NCBI GenBank assembly: GCA_964461295.1
Contig: CAYWTX010000336.1
Location: forward strand, 1 to 22,243
Reading direction: 5' to 3'
DNA length: 22,243 nucleotides
Origin: CAYWTX01 sp964461295
GTDB taxonomy: Bacteria; Planctomycetota; Phycisphaerae; SM23-33
The notes under the pieces are model-generated. The model was not told the origin of the DNA, made no database searches, and saw nothing but the letters and a program-made list of their open reading frames with translations. The translations under genes were made by a program, and so were the position numbers. This document shows, in pieces, positions 6,357 through 14,709 of this stretch (position 1 is its first letter; every line of letters starts with the position of its first letter).

Positions 6357-9300
6357 CTACTGCGGCCTCCGCCGCGCCGCCAACAGGTCCAGCTCGGCGC
6401 GCACCCGCTCGGCGCCGGCCCATGCCACGCCCGCTCGGCGCAGAGCGCCCAGCAGCCAGGCGAAGTCCCCCTCCGTCCACTGAGGCCGCTTCGTGCGCCC
6501 GCGCCAGTTCCGACGCGCGTCGCGGTTGGCAAGAAACGCCGAAAGGATGATCCCCGCCGTCGGCGGCCACTCCTCGCTCGCGGGCTGGATGTCCCACTCC
6601 AGCTCCCACGTGCGCAGCGCGTCGCCGACAGCCAGCAGCACCCACCGCCCGTCGGGGCTCAGTCTCGCCGCCGCCGGCGGGCCGCCCAGGTCCTCGAACA
6701 TCCGCACGCACCGCCCGCCCGACAGGTCCCACAAGCCGGCCCTCGCGCCGGCGGCGGACAGGGCCCACCGCCCGTCGCAGGAGATGGACGCCGCGATCAC
6801 GGCTGCCTCGTGCCCGCGCAGCGGCGTCCCCAGGCCGGCGGGCATCTCCCACAACCGCATCGCCTTGTCTTCGCCGCCGGACAGCGCCCGCAGCCCGTCG
6901 GCGCTCAACGTCACGTCCAACACGGCCTGGCCGTGCCCCTCCAGCAAACGCCGTTGCTGCCCCTCGACCAGGTCCCACACCCGCAGCGTGCCGTCGTTGC
7001 CCGCGCTGACCGCCCAGCGCCCGTCGGGCCCGATCGCCGCGGCCGATACCGCCGCGCCGTGCCCGCGCAGCACCTTCTCGCATCGTCCCTCGGCCAGGTC
7101 CCACACGCGCAGGGTGGCGTCCAGCGAACCCGACACCGCCCGCCGCCCGCACGGGCTCATCGCCACGCAGGTCACGGCCCGGGCGTGCCCGCTGAGCACC
7201 TTCAGGCACCGCTCGTGAACCGCGTCCCACAAACGGACCTCCCGATCGGCGCCGCCCGTCAGCACCTGCCGCCCGGCGACGTCGATGTCGACGGCCGCGA
7301 TCGCTTCCCCCGGTCCGGCCAGCACGCCCGTGCATTGCCCCCGCTGGATGTCCCACACGCGGGCCGAGCCGTCGCCGCCGCCGGTGACGGCCCAACGCGA
7401 CACGGCGCTGACGGCAACGCTGGTGACGGCCTCGGAGTGCCCGCGGCAGACGTGCCTGGGGTACGCCGCCCGCAGCGCCGTCCGCCGCGACCGAAGCGAC
7501 AACTCGTGCCACAACTCCAGCGACTCGGGGTGGCGGTCGCGCCCGCTCAGCCCGCGGGCCCTCTCCACGCAGACCCGCGCGTCGGCGACCCGGTCCTCCG
7601 CCAACGCCTGGCGAGCCCGCGAAACCAGGCCGTGGAACTCGCCTTCGCCGGCGGCGCCGTCCGTCACGTGCGCCACGCGGCACAGCACCGGATGCCCGGC
7701 CGCTCGGTCCGCCATGCTCCCCAGGGGCACCACGCGCATGCGCCCGTCCGACCCGCCCAGGATCATCCATCGCCCGGCGCCGCCCAGGCACGCGCCCGCG
7801 ACCGAGTTCGCCCCGCCTGCCAGCGTGCGCAGGCACCGGCGCGACGACGTTTCGTACAGGCGAACGACGCCGTCGGTTCCGCCGGTCAACGACGTCGCCG
7901 CATCGTCGCCGAAGCACACCGCGCTCACCGCCCCGACGTGGCGCACCAACTCGCCCGCGGCCAGCCGGCCGGCGCCGTCCCACAGCCGCACGCCCCCCTC
8001 CCGGTCGCCCGAAAGGACCCAGCCTCCGTCGGGGCTGATCGCCACCGCCGCCACGGGCGCTCCGTGCCCGCGGAACGTGCAGACGAACGAGCCGCTCGGC
8101 ACGTCCCACAACCGCACCGTGCCATCCCAGCTTCCCGATACCCCCCAACGCCCGTCCCGGCTCAACGACACCGCCGACACCGCGGCCGTGTGCCCCTCCA
8201 TCGCCCGCGACCACCGTCCCTCGGCCAGGTCCCAGGACCGCACGGCGCCGTCGGCCCCCCCAGCCGCGACGCGGTCGCCCCCGCCGTCCACGGCGATCGC
8301 GGCGGCTTCCCACCCGCCTGGGGCCCGGGCAATGCATTCACCGGACAACGCATCCCACACGCTCACGTCGCCCTGCTCGTCCAGGCACGCGGCGCGGCAC
8401 GTCCGGGGCGCCAACCAGGCCGCCTTCATCGGCCCGTTGCCCAGCGTCCGCACCGGCATGCCCGTCGCCACGTCCCACACCTGCGCCCGCTGGTCGGGCC
8501 CGGCCGCCAGCAGCAGCCGCCCATCCGCCGACACCGACACGCAGGCCGCGGCGCCGCCGTGGCCTTTCAGGACGCGAGGCGGCCCGGCCTGAGCCCGGCA
8601 ACGCTGCGCAAGCTTCGCCGTCTCCGCCAGGTCCGCCGGCACGGCGGCGCCGGCGGCCGACACCGCCGACGCCATCGCCCCCGCGGCCGACTCGCTGTCC
8701 CCGCGCTCCAGGTGCACCAGGCCCAGCAGGTACGGCAGCCGCCAGTCGCCCCGGAGACAGTGCCCGACCTCCTCCAGCTTGTGGAGCAGTTCCACGTCGC
8801 TGCCCTGCCCGGACCGCCACCGCAGCAGGCCCAGGTTGTACGTTGCCTCCGGTTGGTGCGGGTCCACCTGCAACGCCTGGAGGTAAAGCTTCTCCGCCTC
8901 GCGCGACATGCCCAGGTCCACCAGGCTGACGGCCCGGTTGTTCAGACCGTCGGCCAGCAGTTCCGCCGGCGGCGGCTCGATGCGGTCGTACGCCTGCCCC
9001 ATGACGTGCCGGTACGCCTCCCGCAGCCAATCGACGACCTCCGGCATCTCGCCGGGCCGCTCCCGCGGCCCCGCCCGGAGCACGTGCCGCAGCACCCGGA
9101 ACACCTTCTCCGGCATCGCGGGGATACGGCGGTCCGACGGCCCGCCCGGCAGCGCCGTGTAGTACTCCCTCAGCGCCTCGCCGGCCAGCGGTCCCGATTT
9201 CCACTTCACGGCGCCGGTGAACATCTCCAGCACGCTGACGCCCCAGCTCCACATGTCCGAATGGATCGTCAACTCCTCGCGCCGGGCCTGCTCCGGCGAG

Positions 9301-10064
9301 CAGAACGCCGGCGTCAGCCCCCCCTGACGAACCAGGGCCCGCCCGGTCCAGTCCTTCGCGGCCGCGCCGGGCGCCGATGCCGCCGCGCCGGCCAGACCGA
9401 AGTCCGTGACCTTCGGCTCGCCCTCCGGCGTCATCATCACGTTGGCGGGCTTGACGTCCTTGTGCACGATCCCCTGGCGATGAGCGTGGTGCAGCCCCCA
9501 CGCGAAGCGGATCGCCACGTCCAGGATGCGCTCCAACGCGATGTCCGCCCCGCCTTCGTACAACTTCCCCTCCTCGATCCACTCGCGCAGGCTGCCGCCC
9601 TCCACGTACTCGGCGAAGATCCTCGGTATCCCCCCCAGCGTGCGAACATAATACGCAGTCACCATATTCGGATGCACGCCGAGAGAGATCCACGTCTGGC
9701 ACTCGGCCGTGAAGTGGTTCCGCGCCGCCTCCGTGGTGAAATTCTCCGGCCGGGGGCTCTTCACCGCCAGGTCCATCCCCCAGTTGCCGTGCCGCACCCG
9801 GTACACCACCGCCCGCTTGCCCCCTCGATGCACCGCCTTCACCTCGTACAGCCCCAGAATCACGTCGCCGACTTTCCACTCCGCCGGCACGTCCGCCGCC
9901 AACGTCGCCGGCCGCGAAACCTCGCCCTCCAACGGGGCGTGCCCGTCGGCCCCGATGGTGAACGTCTGGCCGCACTGCCCACACCGCCCGATTTTGCCCA
10001 CATGCGCATCCGAAACGGCGAGTTGCGCGCCGCAGTGGGGACACCTTGTCTTCACTTCTTCCAT
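6357..10064 (-). CDS. Ser/Thr protein kinase with zinc ribbon, TPR-like helices and 14 WD40 blades
   Basis: A 1235-residue Hanks-type kinase fused to protein-binding repeats. Order: zinc ribbon (Cys8, Cys11, Cys28, Cys31); kinase at about 65-350 with ATP lysine in DLAVKSPR (Lys102), likely Glu121, catalytic HKDVKPANV (Asp203, Lys205, Asn208), DFG at 221-223 and SPEQ at 256; TPR-like helices at about 370-490 (LNNRAVSLVDLG, ATYNLGLLRWRSG); then WD40 repeats from about 497 to 1160. I count seven WD blades, a helical spacer (VSRARQALAEDRVADARVCV), and seven more, ending in motifs such as VRLWD. The glycine loop is degenerate and the usual HRD Arg is Lys, so it may not need activation-loop phosphorylation. 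There is no membrane helix, so it is cytosolic. The promoter lies right at the start codon. Target unknown. Confidence 0.93.
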   Translation of the reverse strand: MEEVKTRCPHCGAQLAVSDAHVGKIGRCGQCGQTFTIGADGHAPLEGEVSRPATLAADVPAEWKVGDVILGLYEVKAVHRGGKRAVVYRVRHGNWGMDLAVKSPRPENFTTEAARNHFTAECQTWISLGVHPNMVTAYYVRTLGGIPRIFAEYVEGGSLREWIEEGKLYEGGADIALERILDVAIRFAWGLHHAHRQGIVHKDVKPANVMMTPEGEPKVTDFGLAGAAASAPGAAAKDWTGRALVRQGGLTPAFCSPEQARREELTIHSDMWSWGVSVLEMFTGAVKWKSGPLAGEALREYYTALPGGPSDRRIPAMPEKVFRVLRHVLRAGPRERPGEMPEVVDWLREAYRHVMGQAYDRIEPPPAELLADGLNNRAVSLVDLGMSREAEKLYLQALQVDPHQPEATYNLGLLRWRSGQGSDVELLHKLEEVGHCLRGDWRLPYLLGLVHLERGDSESAAGAMASAVSAAGAAVPADLAETAKLAQRCRAQAGPPRVLKGHGGAAACVSVSADGRLLLAAGPDQRAQVWDVATGMPVRTLGNGPMKAAWLAPRTCRAACLDEQGDVSVWDALSGECIARAPGGWEAAAIAVDGGGDRVAAGGADGAVRSWDLAEGRWSRAMEGHTAAVSAVSLSRDGRWGVSGSWDGTVRLWDVPSGSFVCTFRGHGAPVAAVAISPDGGWVLSGDREGGVRLWDGAGRLAAGELVRHVGAVSAVCFGDDAATSLTGGTDGVVRLYETSSRRCLRTLAGGANSVAGACLGGAGRWMILGGSDGRMRVVPLGSMADRAAGHPVLCRVAHVTDGAAGEGEFHGLVSRARQALAEDRVADARVCVERARGLSGRDRHPESLELWHELSLRSRRTALRAAYPRHVCRGHSEAVTSVAVSAVSRWAVTGGGDGSARVWDIQRGQCTGVLAGPGEAIAAVDIDVAGRQVLTGGADREVRLWDAVHERCLKVLSGHARAVTCVAMSPCGRRAVSGSLDATLRVWDLAEGRCEKVLRGHGAAVSAAAIGPDGRWAVSAGNDGTLRVWDLVEGQQRRLLEGHGQAVLDVTLSADGLRALSGGEDKAMRLWEMPAGLGTPLRGHEAAVIAASISCDGRWALSAAGARAGLWDLSGGRCVRMFEDLGGPPAAARLSPDGRWVLLAVGDALRTWELEWDIQPASEEWPPTAGIILSAFLANRDARRNWRGRTKRPQWTEGDFAWLLGALRRAGVAWAGAERVRAELDLLAARRRPQ

Positions 10065-10073
10065 GCCCGCCCA

Positions 10074-10102
10074 ATACTACCATGAAGCCGCGACGGTGTT
10101 AA
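10074..10102 (-). promoter_or_regulatory. Sigma-70 promoter of the WD40 kinase, giving an almost leaderless mRNA
   Basis: On the minus strand TTAACA (10097-10102), a 17-bp spacer and TAGTAT (10074-10079) match 5/6 and 4/6 of the consensus. The -10 ends only 9 bp before the ATG at 10064, so the expected start site lies within about 5 nt of the start codon. No Shine-Dalgarno sequence can fit, which agrees with leaderless translation. Confidence 0.55.
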
Positions 10103-10393
10103 CTCACCCCAACCGCCTGGCGCTCCACGACCGTTCCTGCATCGCCTCTTCAGCCCGAAGCGCTGACCCGGGGCAGCCTTTCAGGCTGAAGAGGCCAAGG
10201 CGCAACCACGGTCGTGCGCCCCAACGCCGGACGCTGCTTCGCGCGGCCATGCTCCCCTTCGAGGAAGAGCACCCCATCGATGCCCACCGGATCCTGATTC
10301 ATGACCGCCAACCACTACGAGGCTGGGTTGCCTCCCGCCCTCGGTTGCGGGCAAGGCCCGCGCCGCGATGCCGGAACTCCCGCCGATTCGCGG
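10103..10393. other. Gene-free stretch between ackA and the kinase promoter
   Basis: It holds the REP-like inverted repeat at 10144-10195 (listed separately) and a GC-rich 6-bp hairpin (GCGGGC, AAG, GCCCGC at 10347-10361) about 35 nt past the ackA stop. That hairpin could slow or end ackA transcription but has no T-tract. An 8-bp inverted pair (ATGACCGC at 10301, GCGGTCAT at 10390) spans the region. No coding frame looks real. Confidence 0.45.
10144..10195. repeat. REP-like inverted repeat, 12-bp arms
   Basis: GCCTCTTCAGCC (10144-10155) and GGCTGAAGAGGC (10184-10195) form a perfect 12-bp stem with a 28-nt loop. A rival smaller hairpin (CAGCCT/AGGCTG at 10174-10188) uses the right arm. Its right half, 20 bp at 10174-10193, occurs again exactly in inverted orientation at 22076-22095, so this is a dispersed repeat family. 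Confidence 0.7.
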
Positions 10394-11590
10394 TCATCGC
10401 CGCCTGGCCAACTGGTGTGTGTCGCGGGCGATCATCAGTTCCTCGTTGGTCGGCACGACCCACACCGGCAGGGGCGCGCCCTCGGCCGTGATCGGCCCGC
10501 AGTTGCCCCCCACCGTCGCGTCGTTGCGCGCCGCGTCCAGCAGGACCCCCAGCGGGCGAAGCATCTCGCACAGGGCCGCCCGCACCGGCACGGCGTTCTC
10601 GCCGATGCCGCCGGTCAGGATCAGCGCGTCCGCCGACGGCAGCACCGCCCGGTACGCCCCCACGTACTTCGCCAGGCGGTACACGAACACATCCCTGGCC
10701 AGCGCCGCCCGCTCGTCGCCACCCGCGGCCGCCGCCAGCACGTCGCGCATGTCGTTGCTCCGCCCGCTCAACCCCAGCAGGCCCGACTCCTTGTTCAGGG
10801 CCCTGTCCACCTGCTCGGGCGACAGCCCGCGCGACTGCATGTACAGGACGATGGCCGGGTCGATGTCGCCGCTTCGCGTGCCCATCACCAGCCCCTCCAG
10901 CGGCGTCATCCCGAGCGAGTGATCGACCGCCTTGCCGCCCTGGATGGCCGTCATCGAGCAGCCGTTGCCCAGATGGGCGGTGATCAGGTTCACCTGGTCC
11001 AGCGGCCTGTTTAGCAGCTCCGCCGAACGCAGCGTGACGTAGCGGTGGCTGGTGCCGTGGAACCCGTACCGCCGCACGTGATGCTCGCTGTACCACGACT
11101 CGGGCACCGCGTAGCGGTACGCCCGCGGCGGCAGCGTCGCCAGGAACGCCGTGTCGAACACGGCCACGTGCGGCACGGCCGGCATCGCCGCCATGGCGGC
11201 CTCGATACCCGCCAGATTCGGCGGGTTGTGCAAGGGGGCCAGTTCGCAGTTGCGACGGATAACGTCGATCACCCGCTCGTCGATCCGCGCCGATCCGCTG
11301 ATGCTCTCCCCGCCGTGCACCACGCGGTGGCCCACGCCCTCGATCTCCGCGATCCGCTTCATCACGCCGATCCGCCTGTCCAGCAGCGCGTCCAGGATGA
11401 TCCGCATCCCGCAACTGTGGTTGGGGGCGCTCACGTCGCGATCCGTCTTCCCGCCCGCAGTCGCATGGTGCAGCACGGCCTGGCCGCCCACCCGCTCCAG
11501 CAGTCCCTTGGCCAGGACCGATTCGTCGCCCATGCGGAACAACTGGTACTTGATCGAACTGCTGCCGGCATTGACAACGAACACCTTCAC
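10394..11590 (-). CDS. ackA: Acetate kinase
   Basis: A 398-residue member of the acetate kinase family, which makes ATP and acetate from acetyl phosphate (and the reverse). Landmarks are all present: VNAGSSSIKYQ at the N-terminus (adenylate/phosphate loop), GHRVVHGGE (Arg for acetate binding), APLHNPPN, FDTAF, RRYGFHGTSHRYV (catalytic His), HLGNGCSMTAI, GMTPLEGLVMGTRSGDIDP (Arg of the active site), LILTGGIGENA and PTNEELMIARDT (metal-binding Glu). The usual FDTAFH has Leu for His, outside the catalytic set. Start: GTG 11590 is chosen over GTG 11596 because AAAGGA (11598-11603) lies 7 nt before the former but 1 nt before the latter, and family members begin MKVLVINAGSSS. There is no phosphotransacetylase gene in the window. 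Confidence 0.96.
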   Translation of the reverse strand: MKVFVVNAGSSSIKYQLFRMGDESVLAKGLLERVGGQAVLHHATAGGKTDRDVSAPNHSCGMRIILDALLDRRIGVMKRIAEIEGVGHRVVHGGESISGSARIDERVIDVIRRNCELAPLHNPPNLAGIEAAMAAMPAVPHVAVFDTAFLATLPPRAYRYAVPESWYSEHHVRRYGFHGTSHRYVTLRSAELLNRPLDQVNLITAHLGNGCSMTAIQGGKAVDHSLGMTPLEGLVMGTRSGDIDPAIVLYMQSRGLSPEQVDRALNKESGLLGLSGRSNDMRDVLAAAAGGDERAALARDVFVYRLAKYVGAYRAVLPSADALILTGGIGENAVPVRAALCEMLRPLGVLLDAARNDATVGGNCGPITAEGAPLPVWVVPTNEELMIARDTHQLARRR

Positions 11591-11619
11591 GGGCACATCC
11601 TTTCGCCATGGGAGACAGC

Positions 11620-11648
11620 ACCCTACGAACCGACTGGGAGCCTGTCAA
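11620..11648 (-). promoter_or_regulatory. Promoter of ackA
   Basis: On the minus strand a perfect TTGACA (11643-11648), a 17-bp spacer and TAGGGT (11620-11625) stand upstream of ackA. Expected leader is about 23 nt, which contains the AAAGGA ribosome site. Confidence 0.6.
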
Positions 11649-12051
11649 GCAGGGGCAAGGGACGGCCGCGGGTCGGGAACGGATGTCCAATGCCGAGTGT
11701 CGGGATAGGAAACGGCCGATCACGATCACGGGGGGATCGGGAAAACGGCCGAGACCTCCTTCCCGTTGCTGCCCGTCCCTTCGCGTGCGAGCGAAGACTC
11801 AGCGCGCAGGGAGGCCGGCGCTACTGGCCCGGCTTCCGGAGCGAAACGAGAAGACCCTCCCCCGCGGCAACTTCCTCATTCGCCGTCCCGGATGGACCGT
11901 GCGAACCACCCGTCACAAGGGCCTCGACTCCCGCGGCGCCGCCCGGCCGTCGGCTTGCCGCTTCGGGCTCCTCCCAGACGCAGACGCAACCCGGGGCAAC
12001 CCGCGGGTGGTCGCTGCCGCCTGCCCGCCGGGCCCGTTGAACTGCCTTCCG
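11649..12051. other. Gene-free stretch between the PAS/HATPase gene and ackA
   Basis: About 400 bp without a believable gene; frames open here on the minus strand give Arg/Pro-rich nonsense. It contains a degenerate heptamer series at 11683-11703 (ATGTCCA, ATGCCGA, GTGTCGG). No terminator with a T-tract follows the PAS/HATPase gene. Confidence 0.45.
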
Positions 12052-13251
12052 CTACGCCTCCGCCGTCGCCGGCATCGGCGCCGTCACCAACGGCAAGCGG
12101 ATCTCCACGCGCGTTCCGCGCCCCGGCGCCGACGACAGCCGCACCGTCCCGCCATGTGCCTGTACGCATACGTACACACATGCCAGCCCCAGGCCGCAAC
12201 GCCTGCCGCTCTTGTCGGTGGTGAAGAACGGCTCCATCGCCTGGGCCAGCGTCGCCTCGTCCATGCCCCTGCCCGTGTCGGATACCACGATCCGCAGGCA
12301 CGGCTGGTTGCCGCTCACGCCCGGCGCCGCCGTCAACCCGGGGCCGTCCGGCCCGCCCATCGACACCTCGGTCTGGATAGTGATCGTCCCGCTGCCGTCG
12401 ATGGCCTCGCGGGCATTGGCGCACACCTCCGCCAGCGTCGCCCGCAACTGGCGCTCATCGCCGGCCACAAAGCACGCCCCCGGGCACGGCTCCCGCACGA
12501 TGCTGACGGCGGGGGCGACTTCGCCTTCCAGGCGGCGGGCCACGTCGCCGACCAGGCGGCTCATGTCCACCGGGCGCAAGAGCCCCGGTTCCAGGCTGCC
12601 GACGGCGGACAGACGTTTGACGAGCATCTCGGCCCGCTGCGAAGCGTGGAGGATCTGTCCCAGGGCGAATGCCTGCCCGTCGGGTCCGGCCGGTTCGCCG
12701 CGCAGCAGCGCCGCGTTGATCTGGATGACCGAGAGCAGATCGCTGAAGCGGCGGGCGACATTCCCGGCCAGGCGGCCCATCGAACGCGTTCGGCGCAGCT
12801 CCTCGCAGCGGCGGTCGAGGTCGCCCAGCGTCCGCCACAGGCGCTTGCGTTCGGTGACGTCCACGCCGCTGAGCGCAATGCCGTCGCCGACTCGCGCGGC
12901 GCTGCTCGCCGCGACGCCGACGGATTCGGCGTCCTGCGACAGCAGCAGCGTCCGCACGTGGCCGTCCTTGGCCCACACCTCGACTTCCAGGTCGCGGATC
13001 TCCTGCCCGCCGATGCCGCGGTCCAACTGCTCCAGAACGCGCCCGCTGTCGTGCGGCGCCACGAACTCCAGCACGTGGCGCCCGAGCAATTCGGAGTGGG
13101 TGTAGCCCAGCAGCCCCAGTAGCGAAGGGCTGGCCCCCCGCACCTTCCCGTCGCGCCCCACCACCAGGTGGATCGCCGCCTGCGAAATGTAGATCCCTGC
13201 CTTAGATCGACCCGCAACTGGCTGCCCAAACGAAGTTTGTGCAGCTTCCAT
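12052..13251 (-). CDS. PAS-domain HATPase sensor protein lacking the phosphoacceptor histidine
   Basis: A 399-residue soluble protein built like a PAS histidine kinase. A PAS domain spans about 16-130 (AAIHLVVGRDGKVRGASPS, LLGYTHSELLG, closing with VDVTERK at 131-137). The dimerisation helix follows with GRLAGNVARRFSDLLSVIQ; relatives have LAGGIAHDFNNLL here, so His is Arg167 (codon CGC at 12751-12753) and the next Asp is Arg168. The ATPase domain is intact: N-box CANAREAI (Asn279), DTGRGMD (G1), EPFFTTDKSGR, GLGLACVYV (G2) and GRGTRVEI. No response regulator is next to it. Start: ATG 13251 is preferred to TTG 13278 because GAGG lies 8 nt upstream. It may bind ATP without autophosphorylating, or act with a partner; this is inferred. 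Confidence 0.85.
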   Translation of the reverse strand: MEAAQTSFGQPVAGRSKAGIYISQAAIHLVVGRDGKVRGASPSLLGLLGYTHSELLGRHVLEFVAPHDSGRVLEQLDRGIGGQEIRDLEVEVWAKDGHVRTLLLSQDAESVGVAASSAARVGDGIALSGVDVTERKRLWRTLGDLDRRCEELRRTRSMGRLAGNVARRFSDLLSVIQINAALLRGEPAGPDGQAFALGQILHASQRAEMLVKRLSAVGSLEPGLLRPVDMSRLVGDVARRLEGEVAPAVSIVREPCPGACFVAGDERQLRATLAEVCANAREAIDGSGTITIQTEVSMGGPDGPGLTAAPGVSGNQPCLRIVVSDTGRGMDEATLAQAMEPFFTTDKSGRRCGLGLACVYVCVQAHGGTVRLSSAPGRGTRVEIRLPLVTAPMPATAEA

Positions 13252-13305
13252 AGGTTTTGCCTCGCCTCCCAGGTCCAAACGTGAACGGCGGAAATGCCTA
13301 ACTGG

Positions 13306-13314
13306 ATTCTAGCA
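13306..13314 (-). promoter_or_regulatory. Candidate extended -10 promoter of the PAS/HATPase gene
   Basis: On the minus strand TGC-TAGAAT forms an extended -10 element (5/6 in the hexamer). No good -35 lies 17 bp upstream. The leader would be about 48 nt. Confidence 0.35.
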
Positions 13315-13511
13315 ACCCCAAGTGTCCAGTCTGGCCCTCAAGATACCCACGGCGCACCCGAGGTCGCAGCCAAGGCGACAGGCGACCTCAAGCGAAGTCA
13401 TCGCAAAGCCGCCTGACCGAGGAACTCACCGGCAAGCAGATCTCCGACCTGCGCGAGGTCCTGCACGCCGGATCGGCTGCTCGCGACGCGACGTGCTCGC
13501 CCCGATCCCCT

Positions 13512-14576
13512 TCACCTTCCCCGTCCCCGCGGCGGCGGCTTCACGTCTTCCGTCCGCCCGAAGATCATCCGCCCCGCCGACGTCTGCAACACGCTGGTCA
13601 CCGTGATGTCGACCGCCTGTCCGATCTTCTCGCGCCCGCCCTCGACCACCACCATCGTGCCGTCCTCGAGATAGCCCACGCCCTGCCCCGCCTCATCTCC
13701 GGCCCGAAGCACCTGCACCCGTATCAGCTCGCCGGCAATCACCATCGGCTTGAGGGCGTTGGCCAGGTCGTTGATGTTGATCACGTCCACGCCGCGAACC
13801 TTGGCCACCTTGTTCAGATTGTAGTCGTTGGTCACCACGCGCCCGCTGAGGTGGTCGGCCAGGGCCATCAGCTTCTCGTCCACGCCGGCCGCCTTGTCCA
13901 CGGCCGGCACGTTCACGTCCAGCAGCGTCACGTCCAGCCGCTGGCAACTGCGCAGGCGGTTGAGGACGTCCAAGCCGCGCTGCCCGCGCTTCCGCTTCAA
14001 CTTGTCCTCCGAGTCGGCCAGGGCATGCAGTTCCGCCAACACGAACCGCGGCACGATCGCCTCCGACTCCAGCACGCCCGTGTCGGCGACGTCCGCGACG
14101 CGCCCGTCGACGATCACCGACGTGTCCAGCAGCAACGGGCGCGAACCCTTGCTCTGGCGGCTGAACTCCACGTACGGAATGATGAAGCGGAAATCGTCCT
14201 TCGTCTGAAGCACGAACGAGACGCACAGGAAAATCGCGCCGGCGCTGAGCAACGCCTTTGTCACGGCCACCGCCGAGCCGGCCATGAACGTGTCGATCTC
14301 GAACACGCTGATCGACAGGTCCACCACCAGCGACAGCCCGTAGGCCAGCACCAGCCCGGCCAGCACGCCGAAGAACAGCCCGCTGAGCACCTGCAACCGC
14401 TTGCCCTTCCAGAGCATGTCGGCCATCACCAGCAGGAACGCCGCCAGCACCGGCAGGACAATGCACGCCGCCACGTACAGGAAGGCATGCCCCGCCGCGG
14501 CCGCCTGGAACCCCAACGTGATCGAAGTCGCCATCGCGACAAGAAGAAACAGGATCCGCACAAGGTGCAACACCAT
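13512..14576 (-). CDS. Membrane-anchored PIN-TRAM domain protein (YacL-like)
   Basis: A 354-residue protein with four N-terminal membrane helices (about 5-25, 31-53, 64-86 and 97-123), then a cytoplasmic PIN nuclease domain from about 146 to 275 and a TRAM domain at about 281-341. PIN acidic residues are visible: LLLDTSVIVDGR (Asp151), VLAELHALAD (Glu182), DEKLMALAD and VVTNDYNLN (Asp251). The TRAM part reads GELIRVQVLRAGDEAGQGVGYLEDGTMVVVEG. This is the architecture of the YacL family in Gram-positives and planctomycetes, thought to be a membrane-bound RNase; the true substrate is not settled. The start is ATG 14576 with GAGAGG 9 nt upstream; the frame is open upstream but that stretch holds the gene's promoter and reaches into addA. 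It follows addA by 133 nt. Confidence 0.92.
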   Translation of the reverse strand: MVLHLVRILFLLVAMATSITLGFQAAAAGHAFLYVAACIVLPVLAAFLLVMADMLWKGKRLQVLSGLFFGVLAGLVLAYGLSLVVDLSISVFEIDTFMAGSAVAVTKALLSAGAIFLCVSFVLQTKDDFRFIIPYVEFSRQSKGSRPLLLDTSVIVDGRVADVADTGVLESEAIVPRFVLAELHALADSEDKLKRKRGQRGLDVLNRLRSCQRLDVTLLDVNVPAVDKAAGVDEKLMALADHLSGRVVTNDYNLNKVAKVRGVDVININDLANALKPMVIAGELIRVQVLRAGDEAGQGVGYLEDGTMVVVEGGREKIGQAVDITVTSVLQTSAGRMIFGRTEDVKPPPRGRGR

Positions 14577-14620
14577 GGTCGCCCGCCTCTCTATGCCAGG
14601 ATGAACCCAACGACGGTGGA

Positions 14621-14649
14621 AGTATAGGCGACTCGCTATGTTTCGCCAA
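14621..14649 (-). promoter_or_regulatory. Promoter of the PIN-TRAM gene
   Basis: On the minus strand TTGGCG (14644-14649), a 17-bp spacer and TATACT (14621-14626) match 4/6 and 5/6 of the consensus, in the gap after addA. Expected leader is about 38 nt. It implies the gene can be transcribed apart from addBA. Confidence 0.6.
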
Positions 14650-14709
14650 GGCCGATTCGTGCCGCCGGGGCGAAGGGGAACCGACTTCCACTCGCGACTA
14701 CGCACCCAA

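Noticed and set aside
6810..10085. Plus-strand frame of 1091 codons antisense to the WD40 kinase
   Set aside because: Low-complexity Arg/Pro/His-rich product with no recognisable domain; long antisense frames are expected at this GC content.
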